Shown: piece by piece, positions 1 to 12,629 of the stretch
How positions within the stretch are numbered: the stretch's first letter is position 1
Layout of the letters: each line of letters begins with the position of its first letter
NCBI RefSeq assembly: GCF_000715075.1
Contig: NC_134096.1
Coordinates: 64,055,854 to 64,119,853, forward strand
Direction: 5' to 3'
Origin: Nicotiana tabacum
Taxonomy: Eukaryota > Streptophyta > Magnoliopsida > Solanales > Solanaceae
DNA: 64,000 nucleotides
Made by a program: the position numbers and the translations under genes
The notes under the pieces: model-generated
Told to the model about the DNA's origin: nothing
The model's database searches: none
The model's input: the letters and a program-made list of their open reading frames with translations, nothing else

Positions 1-568
1 TCTTGGGCTACTTTTGAGAAATTTATTGATTTTACTATATCGTTGGAATTGGTTGTGGTTGTTGGGCAAATTGTGATAGGAATTGATTGTGTTGTGTGGT
101 CGTGATAATATTCCGTGTAAATTATTGTGTGATTTGAGTTATTATTATGAGGATATAAGGGTGGCATTTCACTGTTGATATTATGTGGGTATAAGGGCGG
201 CATTTCACCGTGAATTATGTGTGTTGGGATATTGTTTGGGCGGAGTGATAAGGATGGCTATTATACGGAGCGATAAGGGTGGCTGCATGAGCAATAAGGG
301 CGGCTACTGATATTGTCAGGGCGGAGGGATAAGAGAAACTATTATAGGAGTGATAAGGGTGGCTATAGGAGAGATAAGAGTGGCTATTATCAGGGATGAT
401 ATGTGATGATGTGGAGTTATTGTGTTGGTAATTTTTATGTGATGTTGTGATTTTTCTTGTGTTTATTTTCATATCTTGTGCAACTTGTCTTGTTGTTTCG
501 GTAAACTTGATAATAGTCTGATCTATGTTGAAATTGGAAGCCTGTGGCTATTGCTAGACGTATTATGT
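1..568 (+). mobile_element. Inner part of an old Ty3/gypsy LTR (fragment)
   Basis: No coding potential is seen. The stretch resembles the AT-rich middle of the other gypsy LTRs here and holds a degenerate minisatellite of GATAAGGGTGGCTATTA-like units between about 150 and 400, a pattern also seen near 36340-36440 in the T2 LTR. It stops abruptly at 568 where the N1 LTR begins (TGTCACGACCC at 569). It may be the same LTR that resumes at 19491, but this is not proven because no matching target duplication is visible. Confidence 0.5.
150..400 (+). repeat. Degenerate GATAAGGGTGGCTATTA-type minisatellite
   Basis: At least eight imperfect copies of (G)ATAAGGGTGGC or ATAAGGGCGGC occur, spaced about 20-55 bp apart and often followed by CTATTA or ATTTCAC. 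The array lies inside an LTR and is non-coding. Comparable short arrays sit in the same part of other LTRs in this window (11334-11450, 23159-23472, 36340-36440). Confidence 0.7.
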
Positions 569-2558
569 TGTCACGACCCAAAATTCGTTAAGGTCGTGAT
601 GGAGCCGGACACCACTGTCAGGCAAGCTAACAATAAATACTAAATTGGGTTCTCATTTAATATTTTGAAATCATATTTTTCCTTCAGTTAAATAGAAAAG
701 AAAATAGAACTCATAGAGTAAGTGATGAATATTTTAGCAACTAAATTTCTAAACAACCCATAACCACTCCCAAAATCCGGTGTCACAAGTGAATGAGCAT
801 TTGCTAGGCATATAAAATAAAATACAGCAACTGTCCAGAATACAAATTAGACAGAAAAAATATAAATAATTCTGAAGGAGACTCTACTGGCTGCGAATCA
901 TATTATAGAGTGCAGCTCACCTTAGTCTCCGCATAAACCACACCTATGCGTTCACAAGGCCGCTAGACATATACGTATCTGCACAAAAATATGCAGCAAG
1001 TGTAGCATGAGTACGTAAATAGCGTGTACCCAGTAAGTATCAAGCCTAATCTCGAAGAGGTAGAGACGGGATGGTCGACTTTGACACTTACTAAGTGTCA
1101 ATAATAATAATTAAAATATAAATATAAATACTTAAATCAACATGATTCATAGAGTTAACAATAATTTTATTTAACTAATAGAAATAATTAAATTCCTTCA
1201 AATGCAACAATTCTCAATCTATTAATTAATAACAATAATATTTTATTTAACCAACAGAAATAGTTAAATTCCTTTAAATACAAAAATTCCCAATCAATTA
1301 ATTAAATTCACAAGCTGCAATCAAAATATCAAGGTATCGTGTAATTATTAATATTAGGCACGATGTCTGCCGAAGTCGTTCGACCCGATTCAGAGTATCG
1401 TGTATGCTGCCGACGGACGTGCGGCGCGATCCATAGATGCATCTATACTGCCGAGGCGTTCGACCCGGTCCACAAGAAAGGAGGACATTTTCTTATTATT
1501 TACCTCCGGAATGAGAGTGTATTTATTACAAGATTAATTCGAGAATATGAACAATTTCCTTTAACAATAAAATAATTTATACAGAAAAACAATTAAGTAT
1601 ATTAGATTTCCATCTTTTACCATATTTTTCTAACAATTAACATTATATTTCAAATAGTTTAATTAAATAAAGAATACAATTTACACACGTAATTCATGAT
1701 TTGAGTCCTAAACTACCCGAACTTTAGCATAAATAGTAGCTACGTACGGAATCTCGTCACCTCGTGCATACGTTGCCCCACACATTTAGCAATAATTATT
1801 AATTTAAATCACCTATGGGGTAAATTCCCCCTCACAAGATTAGACAAGAGACTTACCTTGTCTCAAAGTCCACTTTCCGATCAAAATATCGCGTAAAAAC
1901 CTCAATTCGATGCCGAAAAATTCGAAATTATCCAAAAGTTATATAAAATAATTAATACATGTTCAATAATTCGAAATTAGACTATTAAAATATTACCCTA
2001 TCCAAAATGATAAAATTCCTAAAATTTACCCCGGGCCCATGTGCCCGGATTCCAGTAATCTTCGGAGGAAAACGTTACCCATAATCTCAAGAACTCAAAT
2101 ATATAATTTCTATCCAATTCCATAACTATTTTCGTGGTTAAAATCCAAAAATATCAATTTTTAGGTTTTCACTTTAACCATTCACTCCAAAACCTACTCC
2201 AAACCAAATTTTAAAAACTTTAAACTTTCAAATAGTTAATTTTCACTATTAAGCGCTAAAACGCTCCTGGGTTATCCAAAACCCGATTCGAACATACGCC
2301 CAAGTCCGAAATCATCATACGAACCTATTGGAATCGTCAAATCCCGATTCCGAGGTTGTTTTCTCAAAATGTTGACTGAAGTCAAACTTGGCCTTTTAAA
2401 GCCAAACTAAGGAACCAATTGTTCCGATTTCAACCTGATTACTTCTAAATTCTGAACCAACCATCCCCGCAAGTCATAAATTAATAAAAGCACATACGTG
2501 GAGTTTTATTTAAGGGAACGAGGTTCTAACAGTAAAAAGGACCGGTTGGGTCGTTACA
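569..2558 (-). mobile_element. 3' LTR of non-coding gypsy derivative N1
   Basis: On the plus strand it begins TGTCACGACCC and ends GGGTCGTTACA, so the element is read on the minus strand. It matches 7070-9558, the other N1 LTR, over nearly its whole length. Relative to that copy it lacks about 780 bp at 2165-2180 (equivalent to about 8662-9440), which removes the CpG-rich array and the putative core promoter. A polypurine tract flanks it at 2559-2572 (minus strand). The copy of the conserved LTR 3'-end block lies at about 980-1080, in reverse. Confidence 0.85.
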
Positions 2559-2572
2559 TTCTCTCCCACTTA
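2559..2572 (-). other. Polypurine tract of N1
   Basis: On the minus strand the sequence AAGTGGGAGAGAA directly precedes the LTR start TGTAACGACCC. This is the expected position for plus-strand DNA priming in an LTR retrotransposon. Confidence 0.7.
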
Positions 2573-2578
2573 AATATA

Positions 2579-2594
2579 CGTTCGTCCTCGAACG
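2579..2594 (-). promoter_or_regulatory. Inverted repeat near the N1 3' LTR
   Basis: CGTTCG AGGA CGAACG on the minus strand is a perfect 6-bp stem with a 4-nt loop, about 20 bp from the LTR. The same sequence precedes the N2 3' LTR (16376-16391), and close variants precede those of T1 and T2. Confidence 0.6.
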
Positions 2595-3364
2595 TGCTAA
2601 GGACTGTTCCGGAGTTGTCCAAAATTACTATTTAACACTTTGTGCACCTACCCGTGCTACCACACCCAGTTGAGCACATTTGCTCGAGCCAATCTGAAGA
2701 TTTTCCCCTTTATTTAGGCAATTAAACCTTAGAGCCCAATTTTAACATCCAGAATTCTCCACCATGCATGTTTCCAACATACGAACATCGTATCAATCAC
2801 TACACAATGCACCAATATAGGATTGCATACCTTTGTTGAATTTAGACCATGCACCGCACTATTCACATGACCTTAATAACATTCTCCGATAATAATAGCT
2901 AAAATTCCACGAATCTGATGTCCACAACTCACCTCATGATACATATAAGTCATGTTCCAACTCTTGAAATGCTTCTACGATGGAATAAATGTGTAGAAAT
3001 TCATAACCAACTGCCGAGTCAACAAATTATTGAGTTTCTCTTTCTGACAAGAACCATTGCCTCATTATGAACCAAATAACGATATTTGCTCTTTAATATG
3101 TTTCATATAAATCTGCCCGCACTGATCCCAGGTCCATTAATCTTGTCTCTTCCAGCATAAGCTACTCGGGCAATAAGCCACCTCAGATACTGCCAAAAAT
3201 CTAATATGATGCCAGAATGTGCCCAACAATTACAAACTCGAATGTGATACATAAAGAAAATGAACTACCACGCAACTAATTAAACAATCGAAAGGATGTT
3301 ATGAACCTTCCCCATAAATGAGAAACAAAACAAATAAGAATAGATATAGGGAATTGTACTCAAT

Positions 3365-3475
3365 ATCACACTGTTTTGGTGTGCACCCCAATCCACACAT
3401 GATACCATTGCGACGTGCAACCCGATCCAAACAACATACACGTGACGGCGTGCCACCCAATCCATACCTAATAAT
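3365..3475 (-). repeat. Short tandem repeats TGGATTGGGTGGCAC type
   Basis: On the minus strand there are three imperfect ~40-bp units, each starting TGGAT(T/C)GGG(T)TGCAC. They lie in the non-coding interior of N1. Confidence 0.6.
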
Positions 3476-3879
3476 CTAAAGAAAACACTCATCATGCCAT
3501 AACGCTCAAACTCACGCAATGCCCGAATATCAACCACAAGCACGCCAAGTGCATAATATAAATCTTGGGGAGATGGGTAGCGCCATACGCTATAAAACTC
3601 AAGCACAACTAAGGTGCAATAAATGACTTGTATTTCGAGAGCCATCCTGCTCATATAACACCACAAACTATACGGGATCTCAATACGAGTGCGAATAATC
3701 AAACTGCCTCATAACCCACATAGCACAATAGAGACTACACGGAAGGGCCGACAACAGAAATATCATCCAAGGCCCGAAGACCCCTCCGAAAACAACGCTA
3801 TGCTGAAATGAACACATCCGGCCTGATATAGGGCCCACATTCACGTTTAGATCCATCCACAGACCTTAAAGTCAATTCT

Positions 3880-4100
3880 GATCGTACCGCACTGGGCTAA
3901 TAACTTTTCAAGGATCCACAAGACCCCTTTTCCCATGGCACACAAGAACAACCAACGAATTCGAAACAGACTTTCACAATTTTCAACCTTGATCGTACCC
4001 CACTGGGCTAATGACCTTCAAAGACCCACAATAACTCTTTTTCCATGACACGCAAGAACAACCGACGAATTCGAAACAGACTTTCACAATTTTCAACCAA
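3880..4100 (-). repeat. 111-bp tandem duplication inside N1
   Basis: Two copies (about 3880-3990 and 3991-4100) share ATCGTACC(G/C)CACTGGGCTAAT, a CAAGAACAACC(A/G)ACGAATTCG core and the end CTTTCACAATTTTCAACC. They differ by several substitutions, so the duplication is not recent. Confidence 0.85.
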
Positions 4101-7054
4101 CTGAATAGAGCACATTTTAGGCCCTAACTCTCACATTAGCGATATTATCAAAATTCTCCATACTTGGATTCAATCCTTAATCAATCAAGTGACTACATGT
4201 CACCCTTGTACAATATTTTCGTGGAATACGCTCCCCCGACCATCCGCACTAGGTAACAAACCCTGCACATCCATACTACCAGCTACACAAGGTTGTAAAG
4301 CGAATTGAAAGTTTGCAAAAATCAGTACACAAATCTTCTTACACATGACACTGATCTCAGGTGAAGCTAAAGACGATACAAGATTACTCTAAACATCTGA
4401 ACCCTTCCCTGCTCGTCCGAGCTCGTGACATCCCTATCAACACCGAACTGCAACCTTGATTCTCAACTTTCAAATCTCGTGACGCTCATTGCACCTATCA
4501 TGCCGCTTCGCGATATTACTCACATTCACTATAACCCTTGAACTACTAGTGGAATAAGTCACCCCATTGGCTATAAACCTTTCACTTAGCTCATTTTCGA
4601 AGAACCAATGCAATACGCAACCGAATTCCCAGACCGCAGAGATATACCAACCTCAAGTCGCGATCTAAATTGCCATGACTTTTCTGGAATCCATTTACAC
4701 AACAAGACTGTTTAAATTAAATACCTCCCGAATCAATCAAGTTATGGTGGTTGTCAAACCCACGAGTACAACCACAAACCATATGTATAACTTCATGCTA
4801 AAGAAACTGATCACTGCCACAAGCATGTTGATTCAACTGATACGCCCATTCTGATATTTGGATGACCTAAGTGACCCCATTTCACGGCACCACATTATCT
4901 TAAAACCCACAAACCATCTCATACCCCCTTGTGGGCACATTCGCATCTTTAACTGATACGCCCATTCTAATATTTCCTTTATGAATCCAAAGTCATTTTC
5001 TCCCATTCCTCCAATTCTACACCGCATATCGAAGATAACATAGAACACCTCTAACTCTTTTCAAACTCTTCTACAAAAGCTTGATACTTAACCATACTAT
5101 AGTCTCAAAATCCTTAGGCACCGCACTTTAACTTTTTGAATCCACTAGGACCACTGTTGAGAGTCACCCATTCCGACCTGGTCCCGAATATAATCAACTC
5201 CAAGGATCTGCTAGCAATTGAGCACTCTCTCAAAGAAGCACCCGGCTGAATCACCTTCCTTATACATCATATCAACATGAAGTATAGACTCTGAGTCTTC
5301 CCACAGCCTGAACATGAATCAATAAGGCCAAATATGGCACACATTCCCCAAATCCTTTACTCAAATTACCACATATATTTTCTTTCCTTAGTTGAATTTA
5401 CCCACAAATACATGGATAATTAGAAACCTTACAAGTAGACAACCATGCAATCCAATTGTAGACGGTGGGGCTCTCCCACTTAGCTTGAAGCTACCATCAC
5501 TTAATATCGAGCCCACGACTATTCCTCCTCCTCATTTACCATGATCACGCGTCGTTAACCGCCAAATTCTCAAAATCCTTTTGTTAAGCTTTCCCCGAAC
5601 ATTCTGAACTCTCAACCACAATCACCCATTTTCCTCTTATAGGGTAACAAGTAAAATTCTTCGTAGAAACTCCATCAACACCACACAACTGCTAACATGC
5701 TCACATGAGATATCCCACCTGTGGAAATTCCATGCTGACATCCTCCAACAATGTTGCACCGAGTACTATTACCATGAAACCAATAAACCATCCTGAGCCC
5801 GTGCTCGTTCACTAGTTGTACAAGTCCGTTCACTCCCCGTTGACATCAACTAAAGGTGCACGATACATCCCAACCAGAAGTCATGTTGCATTCCTCTTCA
5901 TATCAGGCAAACTCATTTATGTCGCATCCAATCTTCCCCAGTATAATAGCCAACATTCCAAATTATGTCTGTAGACCTAGTTACTATCCACCATGAATCC
6001 CAAATCACTCCAAAGTTTCCTCAAGACATGTAGTTATCCTACCCCGTAACCCATATGCTACCTTGCCACTCTCCTACTTTGGTCAAACCCTCTCCTTTAA
6101 GTAACTACTCGACTTTCTGTTTCTCACAGTTGGCCCTCTAGGAACTTAACCACCACAAGACACCTTCCACATGTCCTTCCTCATCCTTCACTGCCCAGTT
6201 GTTTCCTTAACTTCAAACTCCGTCTCTGTAGCACTTGAATCAATAGATCGCTACCAGCTTTAAACCTCTCCGAAGATCATCCTTCTCCAGACATCAACAC
6301 TGGTAACACCAATTTGATCCCGAACCACTGCACACCGCGATTTCTGATAACTGCTTCCCCGATACCAATTCCTAACACCCCACCGTAAAGGCGAGTTGAA
6401 GTAAACCATAACACCGGCGAACCTTAACGCATTTAACAAGGCGATGACACCACATCACAATTGAGAACTCTACCACGCTCGAAAATATCAAGCTTTAATA
6501 CTGCATCAACCCCCAAACCTGAACATTCATAGTACGATTACCTTTCCTTTGCTGGGATTAAACGCCGAACCTCTACATCATGTACTGAGAAAAACCTTCC
6601 TTCAAGTCGTTCACTGCATCGGCACATAAACGAGCACCCCGCCATTACATAAATTCCGCGAGATAATAACCCATGAACATCGTGGCAACCTGTGCATAGC
6701 CTCAAAACCATTCGAAATATAGATACTATGATGAAATGACAGAACATCGTTCTGCAAGGCAACGACAATAGCCCAATGAATTATGCAGGGAGAAACATCC
6801 TGCACCACATCTATAGTACCATTAGAATTCCTCAATTCCCGATCTATAACAAGCGTTACACGTCGCACAAGATTGAATAGGAAAGAAACAAAGGCATAAG
6901 CCTCAAAGGAATTAAATCGCACGATGAGGAATCAAGAAGGGAAGTGCTCCTAACAGCCCTGTAGCCTCTCGAAGATACGTACAGACGTCTCTGTACTGAT
7001 TCGCAAGACTCTACTAGACTTGCTCATGACTCGTGAGACCTAAGTGAACCTAGT

Positions 7055-7066
7055 GCTCTGATACCA
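7055..7066 (-). other. Primer-binding site of N1
   Basis: Reads TGGTATCAGAGC on the minus strand, complementary to the 3' end of plant initiator Met tRNA. It sits three bases inside the LTR end at 7070. It fixes the element's orientation as minus. Confidence 0.85.
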
Positions 7067-7069
7067 TAT

Positions 7070-9558
7070 TGTCACGACCCAAAATCCATTAAGGTCGGGA
7101 TGGAGCCGAACACCACTGTCAGGCAAGCTAACAATAAATACTAAATTGGGTTCTCATTTTAATATTTTAAAATCATATTTTTCCTTCAGTTAAAAAGAAA
7201 AAAAATAAAACTCATAGAGTAAGCGATGAATATTTTAGCAACTAAATTTCTAAACAACCCATAACTACTCCCAAAACCCGGTGTCACAAGTGCATGACCA
7301 CTTGCTAGGAATATAAAATAAAATACAGCAACTGTCCGGAATACAAATTAGACAGAAAAAATATAAATAACTCTGAAGGAAACTCTACTGGCTACGGATC
7401 ATAATATAGAGTGCAGCTCACCTAAGTCTCCGCATTAACCACACCTCTGAGCTCACAAGGCCACTAGACATATACGTACCTGCACAAAAATGTGCAGCAA
7501 GTGTAGCATGAGTACGTAAACAACGTGTACCCAGTAAGTATCAAGCCTAATCTCGAAGAGGTAGAGACGAGATGGTCGACTTCGACACTCACTAAGGGTC
7601 AATAATAATAATTAAAATAAAAATAAAAATATTTAAATCAACATGATTGACCAAGTTAACAATAATTTTATTTAACCAACAGAAATAATTAAATTCCTTC
7701 AAATGCAACAATTCTCAATCTATTAAATTATAACAATAATTATTTATTTAACCAACAGAAATTATTAAATTCCTTCAAATGCAATAATTCCCAATCTAAT
7801 AATTAAATTCACAAGCTGCAATTAAAATATCAAGGTATCGTGTAATTATTATTATTATTATTAGGCACGATGTCTGCCAAGGTCGTTCGGCACGATCCAG
7901 AGTATCGTGTACACTGTCGAGGGACGTGCAGCGCGACCCAAAGATGCAACTATACTATCGAGGTGTTCGGCCCACTCTACAAGAAAGGACATTTTCTTAT
8001 GTACCTCCGGAATGAGAGTGCATTTATTACAAGATTAATTCGAGAGGATGAACAATTTCCTTTAACAATAAAATAATTTATACAAACAAAAAATTAAGTA
8101 TATTAGATTTCCATCTTTTACTATATTTCCCTAACAATTCACATTATATTTCAAATAATTTAATTAAATAAAGAATATAATTTACACACGTAATTCATGA
8201 TTTGAGTCATAAACTACCCGGACTTTAGCATAAATAGTAGCTACTTACGGACTCTCGTCACTTCGTGCGTACGTAGCCCCCGGATTTAGCAACAATTATT
8301 AATTTAAATCATCTATGGGGTAAATTCCCCTTCACATGATTAGACAAGAGACTTATCTTGTCTCAAAGTCCACATTTCGATCAAAATATCGCGTAAAAAC
8401 CTCAATTCGATGCCGAAAATTCTGAAACTATCCAAAAGTTATATAAAATAATTAATACATGTTAAATAATTCGAAATTAAACTATTAAAATATTACCCTA
8501 TCCAAAATGATAAAATTCCTAAAATTCACCCCGGGCCCACATGCCCGGATTTCGGAAATCTTCGGAGCAAAACGTTACCCATAATCTCAAGAAATCAAAT
8601 ATATAACTTCTATCCGATTTCATAACCATTTTCTTCGTTAAAATCCACAAATATCAATTGCTAGGTTTTTTTTCAAAATCCCAAATTTTCTACAAATTTT
8701 CATGTTTAAATCCTTATACAAATCGTGTATTTAACTTAAAATGAGTGGGAATCCCTTACCTTGTGTTGCTTGATAAAAATTCCCCTTTGAAGCTCTCCAA
8801 ATCACCCTAACCCAAGTGAGAAATGAGAGGAGAAGAGCCAAATCTCACTCTTAAAACCATTCTGCCCAGTCGAATTCTCGCATCTACGGATAAGGGGTCG
8901 TATATACGCCTCTCGCTTCTACGAAATGCTTCCGCATCTGCGGCTCTTGCCTCTTCTGCGGTTACTGACATCACAGGTGCGCAACCCATTTCCGCTCCTG
9001 CGGTTATCAGTAGCCTTGGCCCATTCTGCTTCTGCGAGCTATTCTCCGCACCTGCGGTGCTCGCACATGCGGCCCTCTTCACGCAGGTGCGGTTACATCA
9101 GATGCCCAGCTGCTTCAGCTCTTCCTCAAATTCCAAATTCGAACTGTTAACCACCTGAAACTCACCCGAGGCTCCCGGGACCCCAACCAAACATACCAAC
9201 AAGTTTAAAATCATAAAACGGACTCGCTCGAACTCCCGGAACGTGTAAAACAACATCAAAACTAAGAATCATACCCCAAACAAAATTGATTCAACTTAGA
9301 AATTTCAAATACTTCAAACTTACTCTGAACTCGCCGAAATATACTTATACTACTCGGAATGACACCAAATTTTGCATGCAAGTCTTAAATTACCATACGG
9401 AACTATTCCCAAACTCAAATTTTCAAACGGACCTCGATTACTCCTAAACCTACTCCAAACCAAATTTATAGAACTTTAGACCTTCAAATAGTTGATTTTC
9501 ACTATTAAGTGCTAAAATGCTCTCGGGTTTTCCAAAACCTGATTCGAACATACACCTA
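7070..9558 (-). mobile_element. 5' LTR of N1, truncated at its outer end
   Basis: Begins TGTCACGACCC on the plus strand and matches 569-2558, but keeps a further ~780 bp that the other LTR lost. The outer ~260 bp (equivalent to 2299-2558 of the other copy) are missing: at about 9558 the sequence switches to a scrap of pol. In element orientation this LTR holds, in order, the lead block, the CpG-rich array (8870-9105), a TTTTAAG TATA-like stretch, an AT-rich tail and the conserved 3'-end block (about 7490-7590). Confidence 0.85.
8870..9105 (-). repeat. CpG-rich palindromic array (CCGCAGGTGCGG type) in N1 5' LTR
   Basis: Irregularly spaced copies of CCGCA(G)GTGCGG, CCGCAGATGCGG and half sites such as CGCAGAAGC occur on both strands in an otherwise AT-rich LTR. 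The array creates spurious open frames on both strands (for example 8807-9082 and 8823-9158), which I do not regard as genes. Confidence 0.8.
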
Positions 9559-9617
9559 ACCTCGGGCTCAGCTTGCCCTTCTTCCCGAACCTCATGAAAC
9601 CTTTCATAGGCGAAACC
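9558..9617 (-). pseudogene. Orphan 60-bp scrap of chromovirus pol at a junction
   Basis: The minus strand encodes the motif SPMKG(F)MRFGKKGKLSPR, which lies just downstream of the integrase core in gypsy pol and is intact in T1, T2 and G1. Nothing else of pol flanks it. To its left lies the truncated N1 LTR and to its right the truncated N2 LTR. It looks like filler DNA captured when two broken ends were joined. Confidence 0.8.
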
Positions 9618-10086
9618 TGATTTAAATAGTTCTGTATGGTAATTTTGGACTTAGGGGGTGTCCGAAAAATATTTTGGAGGTCAGTAGTGGAATTAGGCTT
9701 GAAATGGCAAAAGTTGAATTTTTGGAAAGTTTGACCGGGGGTTGACTTTTTGATATCAGGGTCGTAATTCAATTCTGGAAATTGGAATAGGTCCGTAATG
9801 AGAAATATGACTTGTGTGCAAAATTTAAAGTCGTTCCGGATTGATTTGATGTGTTTCGGTACAAGATATAGAATTTGAAAGTTCAAAGTTCATAGGTTTT
9901 TGATTTGAGGTGCGATTCATCTTTTTGATGTTGTTTGATGTGATTTGAGGCCTTGAGTAGGTTTGTGGTATGTTTTAAGACTTGTTGGTGTATTTGGTTG
10001 ACGTCCCGGGTGCCTCGGGTGAGTTTCGTATGGTTAACGGATCAAATTCAGAATTAAGAAAAATGCTGAATTTGTTGCCTCTGATG

Positions 10087-10330
10087 TCATCCCATCTGCG
10101 AGGGCCTTGGCCGCAGGTGCAGTGGGGTTGGCGCAGATGGGGGACTAGGGCTGGCCTGGGGTCTTCGCAGGTGCGACGATTTTTTGGGCAAAAGCGCGAC
10201 CGCATATGCGGTCCTAAGCATCGCAGAAGTATAGGCTCGTTGGGTAAGTGTGGTCCGCAGAAGAGAAATTTTCTTCTGCAAAAGCGGATGCGCAGGTGCA
10301 AGCCCAGGCACCGCAGGTGCGGAAATGCCT
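10087..10330 (+). repeat. CpG-rich palindromic array (CCGCAGGTGCGG type) in N2 5' LTR
   Basis: Repeated CGCAGGTGC, CCGCATATGCGG and CGCAGAAG units occur. It is about 244 bp here but only about 116 bp in the partner LTR (17100-17215), showing length change after insertion. A TTAAA TATA-like stretch follows at about 10338. Confidence 0.8.
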
Positions 10331-11333
10331 GAGCAGTGTTAAACACGAGGGTTTCCGAGATTTTTCTCATTTTGGTCATTTTGGAGCTAGATTTGGGCGA
10401 TTTTAGAGAGCAACTTTTCCACACAATTTGGGATAAGTGTTCTTGACTCCCTTGTGATTATATTCCATGAATCTATCTTCATTTTTAGCAATTGGTTGAT
10501 GAATTTAAAGAGTAAATTGGGGGTGTTGGCCTAAAGTTCATAATACGAATTTTTGGAGTTTTGAACATCGATTTGGAGTCAGATTTGAGTGAAATTTATA
10601 TGGTTGAACTTGTAATTGGATGGGTTGTCGGATTTTGTGTGTTTCCTTGGATTCCGAGATGTGGGACCCACGGGCGATTTTTGGGGTGTAATTTCGGATT
10701 TTGTGGGAAAACATTAGTATTTTGTTATGGAATTAATTCCTATAAATTGTGTAAACTGAATCAAATTTATTTTGGATAGATTTGAGCCATTTAGAAGTTG
10801 ATACACGCAGAATGGAATTTTTGGAGCATTATTTAGCTTGCTCGACATTGGATTCGGCTTGTTCGAGGTAAGTAACTCTTCTAAACTTAGTGTTGATGGT
10901 ATGAAACCCATAATACGTGGTATGTGATTGGTATTGAGGTGACACACATGCTAGGTGACGAGCGTGTGGGCGTGCACCATGTGAATTGGGACTCTGTTGC
11001 TTCCATGGCACTGTATAGTGGTACTACTTTGTTGATATTCGTGTTTGGACCATGTGATAAAGTAGTTAAGCTGTCAATCACATTTAGGAATCATGCCTAT
11101 ACTGTTTGGACCCATAGTGGTCTTTTCTTACTGTCACCTCACTGAATTCATTAATATTTTGTACTCAGTCATATCCAAGCATTCATACTATATCTCAGTC
11201 TCACTTATTATTTATTGATACATCATATCATTGTTGTCGGGCTAGTTTCTTGACATTATGAGCTCGTGAGTGAGACTGGAATGATTGATGACTGAGTGAG
11301 GTCGGGGGCCTCTTTGTGAGGTTATTGATACTA

Positions 11334-11450
11334 TAGCACGTGAGTTGTCCGTGCAACACGTGAGTTGTCCATACGGATCAGATATTGATATTATAGCACG
11401 TGAGTTGTCCGTGCAGCACGTGAGTTGTTCGTGCAGCACGTGAGCTATCC
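11334..11450 (+). repeat. GCACGTGAGTTGTCC minisatellite in N2 LTR
   Basis: About five imperfect ~20-bp units of GCACGTGAGTTGTCCGTGCA occur. The partner LTR has about three (18245-18340). Each unit contains the CACGTG hexamer in its best copies. It is non-coding. Confidence 0.75.
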
Positions 11451-12617
11451 GTGTGGATTATAGCACTTGGGCTATAGGAGCCCCTCCGGAGTCTGTACAC
11501 CCCTAGTGAGCGTGGTTTATATTATTGAGGGATAGATCTTCCCTGGACATGGATCTTGTCCGAAGTATTATATACCTGGATATGGATCTTCTTATTGGGC
11601 TGGATTGACCCTACTCGGTACTGAGTGACTGATGATCAGTTGATGTGTATATTCCGGAATGGATCTTCCCTGGGCCGGGTTGGTCATATACAGTACCGAG
11701 TGATTGGGCATGATCAGTGGAATGTGTGAGAAAGTGATATTGAGTATTCTGAGAGTGTGAGTACATGAGTTCATATCTGAGATACATTGCATTGATATGC
11801 ATACATGACATACAGGCATAGAGATGTATTTTCCTCATGTTTTACGGTATCACATCATTCATGATTTGTCACACATGTTGACAGATGGGCATAGTGATGC
11901 ATTTGTTTTACACGGGTTATCTGAAAATGAAATGAAATATCATATTTATTATTGAAAGGATTTTGGGAAAATTATTATTTTCAAACTTATTCATATTTTT
12001 TTTGGCAACTCCGGTAAACGATTTGGGTTTTCATTGATGTACTTGAAAGGGCAAAACAATTTTCAGAAATCATGTTTTCGTTAAGCATTTGATTGTTGAG
12101 TTACTTCTGGTATTACTTATTTCATATTGTTATGAACTATTGTTGGTTATGGAAGTTGGACTCTGACCTTGGTACAAGCTCGTCACTACTTTCAACCTAA
12201 GGTTAGGTTTGTTACTTATTGAGTACATGGGGTCGGTTGTACTCATACTACACTTCTTCACCTTGCGTGCAGATGTTGGTTGTTGATGTTGTTGTGTTCG
12301 TTGGGAGCTGGATCTGAAGATGTACCTGCGTTCCGGTTGTAGCTGCCTCTTGTTCATGGTAGCCTTAGATTTATAAGATTTTGTTTATGTACATTTCGAA
12401 CATATGATGTATTTATTTCAAACCAGCTTTGTATACTCTATTCATAAAAACGCATGATTTGTACTACTAGTTCTTGGGAAAATGTATTGGTTTTAGATAT
12501 TTTCTTTTAATTAATTGCCTTATTAATTTCATTGGAATTGGATAGTTGGTAATTGGCTTACCTAGCGGGTTGGGTTAGGTGCCATCACGACTAGTTGGAT
12601 TTTGGGTCGTGACAAGG

Positions 12618-12629
12618 TGGTATTAGAGC
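12618..12629 (+). other. Primer-binding site of N2
   Basis: TGGTATTAGAGC differs from the initiator Met tRNA complement by one C to T change. It starts three bases after the LTR end at 12614. Confidence 0.8.

Larger units (their letters stand above)
2559..7069 (-). mobile_element. Internal region of N1, non-coding (LARD-like)
   Basis: This 4.5-kb stretch lies between two LTRs and carries a PBS and a polypurine tract in the correct order for minus-strand transcription. No gag, protease, RT, RNase H or integrase motif is recognisable in any frame; the longest open frame (140 codons, 3280-3702 minus) matches nothing I know. The stretch just inside the PBS resembles that of T1 and T2 (tail TCTTCGAGAGGCTA). 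The arrangement fits a large retrotransposon derivative dependent on proteins from a related gypsy element. The alternative is a coding element decayed beyond recognition, but the short-range order preserved at both ends argues against that. Confidence 0.7.
9618..12614 (+). mobile_element. 5' LTR of non-coding gypsy derivative N2, 5'-truncated
   Basis: Matches 16414-19490 from about position 16640 of that copy onward, so roughly 225 bp at the outer end are lost. It contains the CpG-rich array (10087-10330), GAGGTAAGT at about 10865, a GCACGTGAGTTGTCC minisatellite (11334-11450), the conserved block beginning CTCGTCACTAC at about 12179, and the end GGGTCGTGACA at 12604-12614, followed by a PBS. 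Confidence 0.85.

Noticed and set aside
3280..3702. 140-codon minus-strand open frame in N1
   Set aside because: It has no recognisable domain, does not begin near the gag position and has no counterpart found in N2. It is treated as chance within a non-coding interior.
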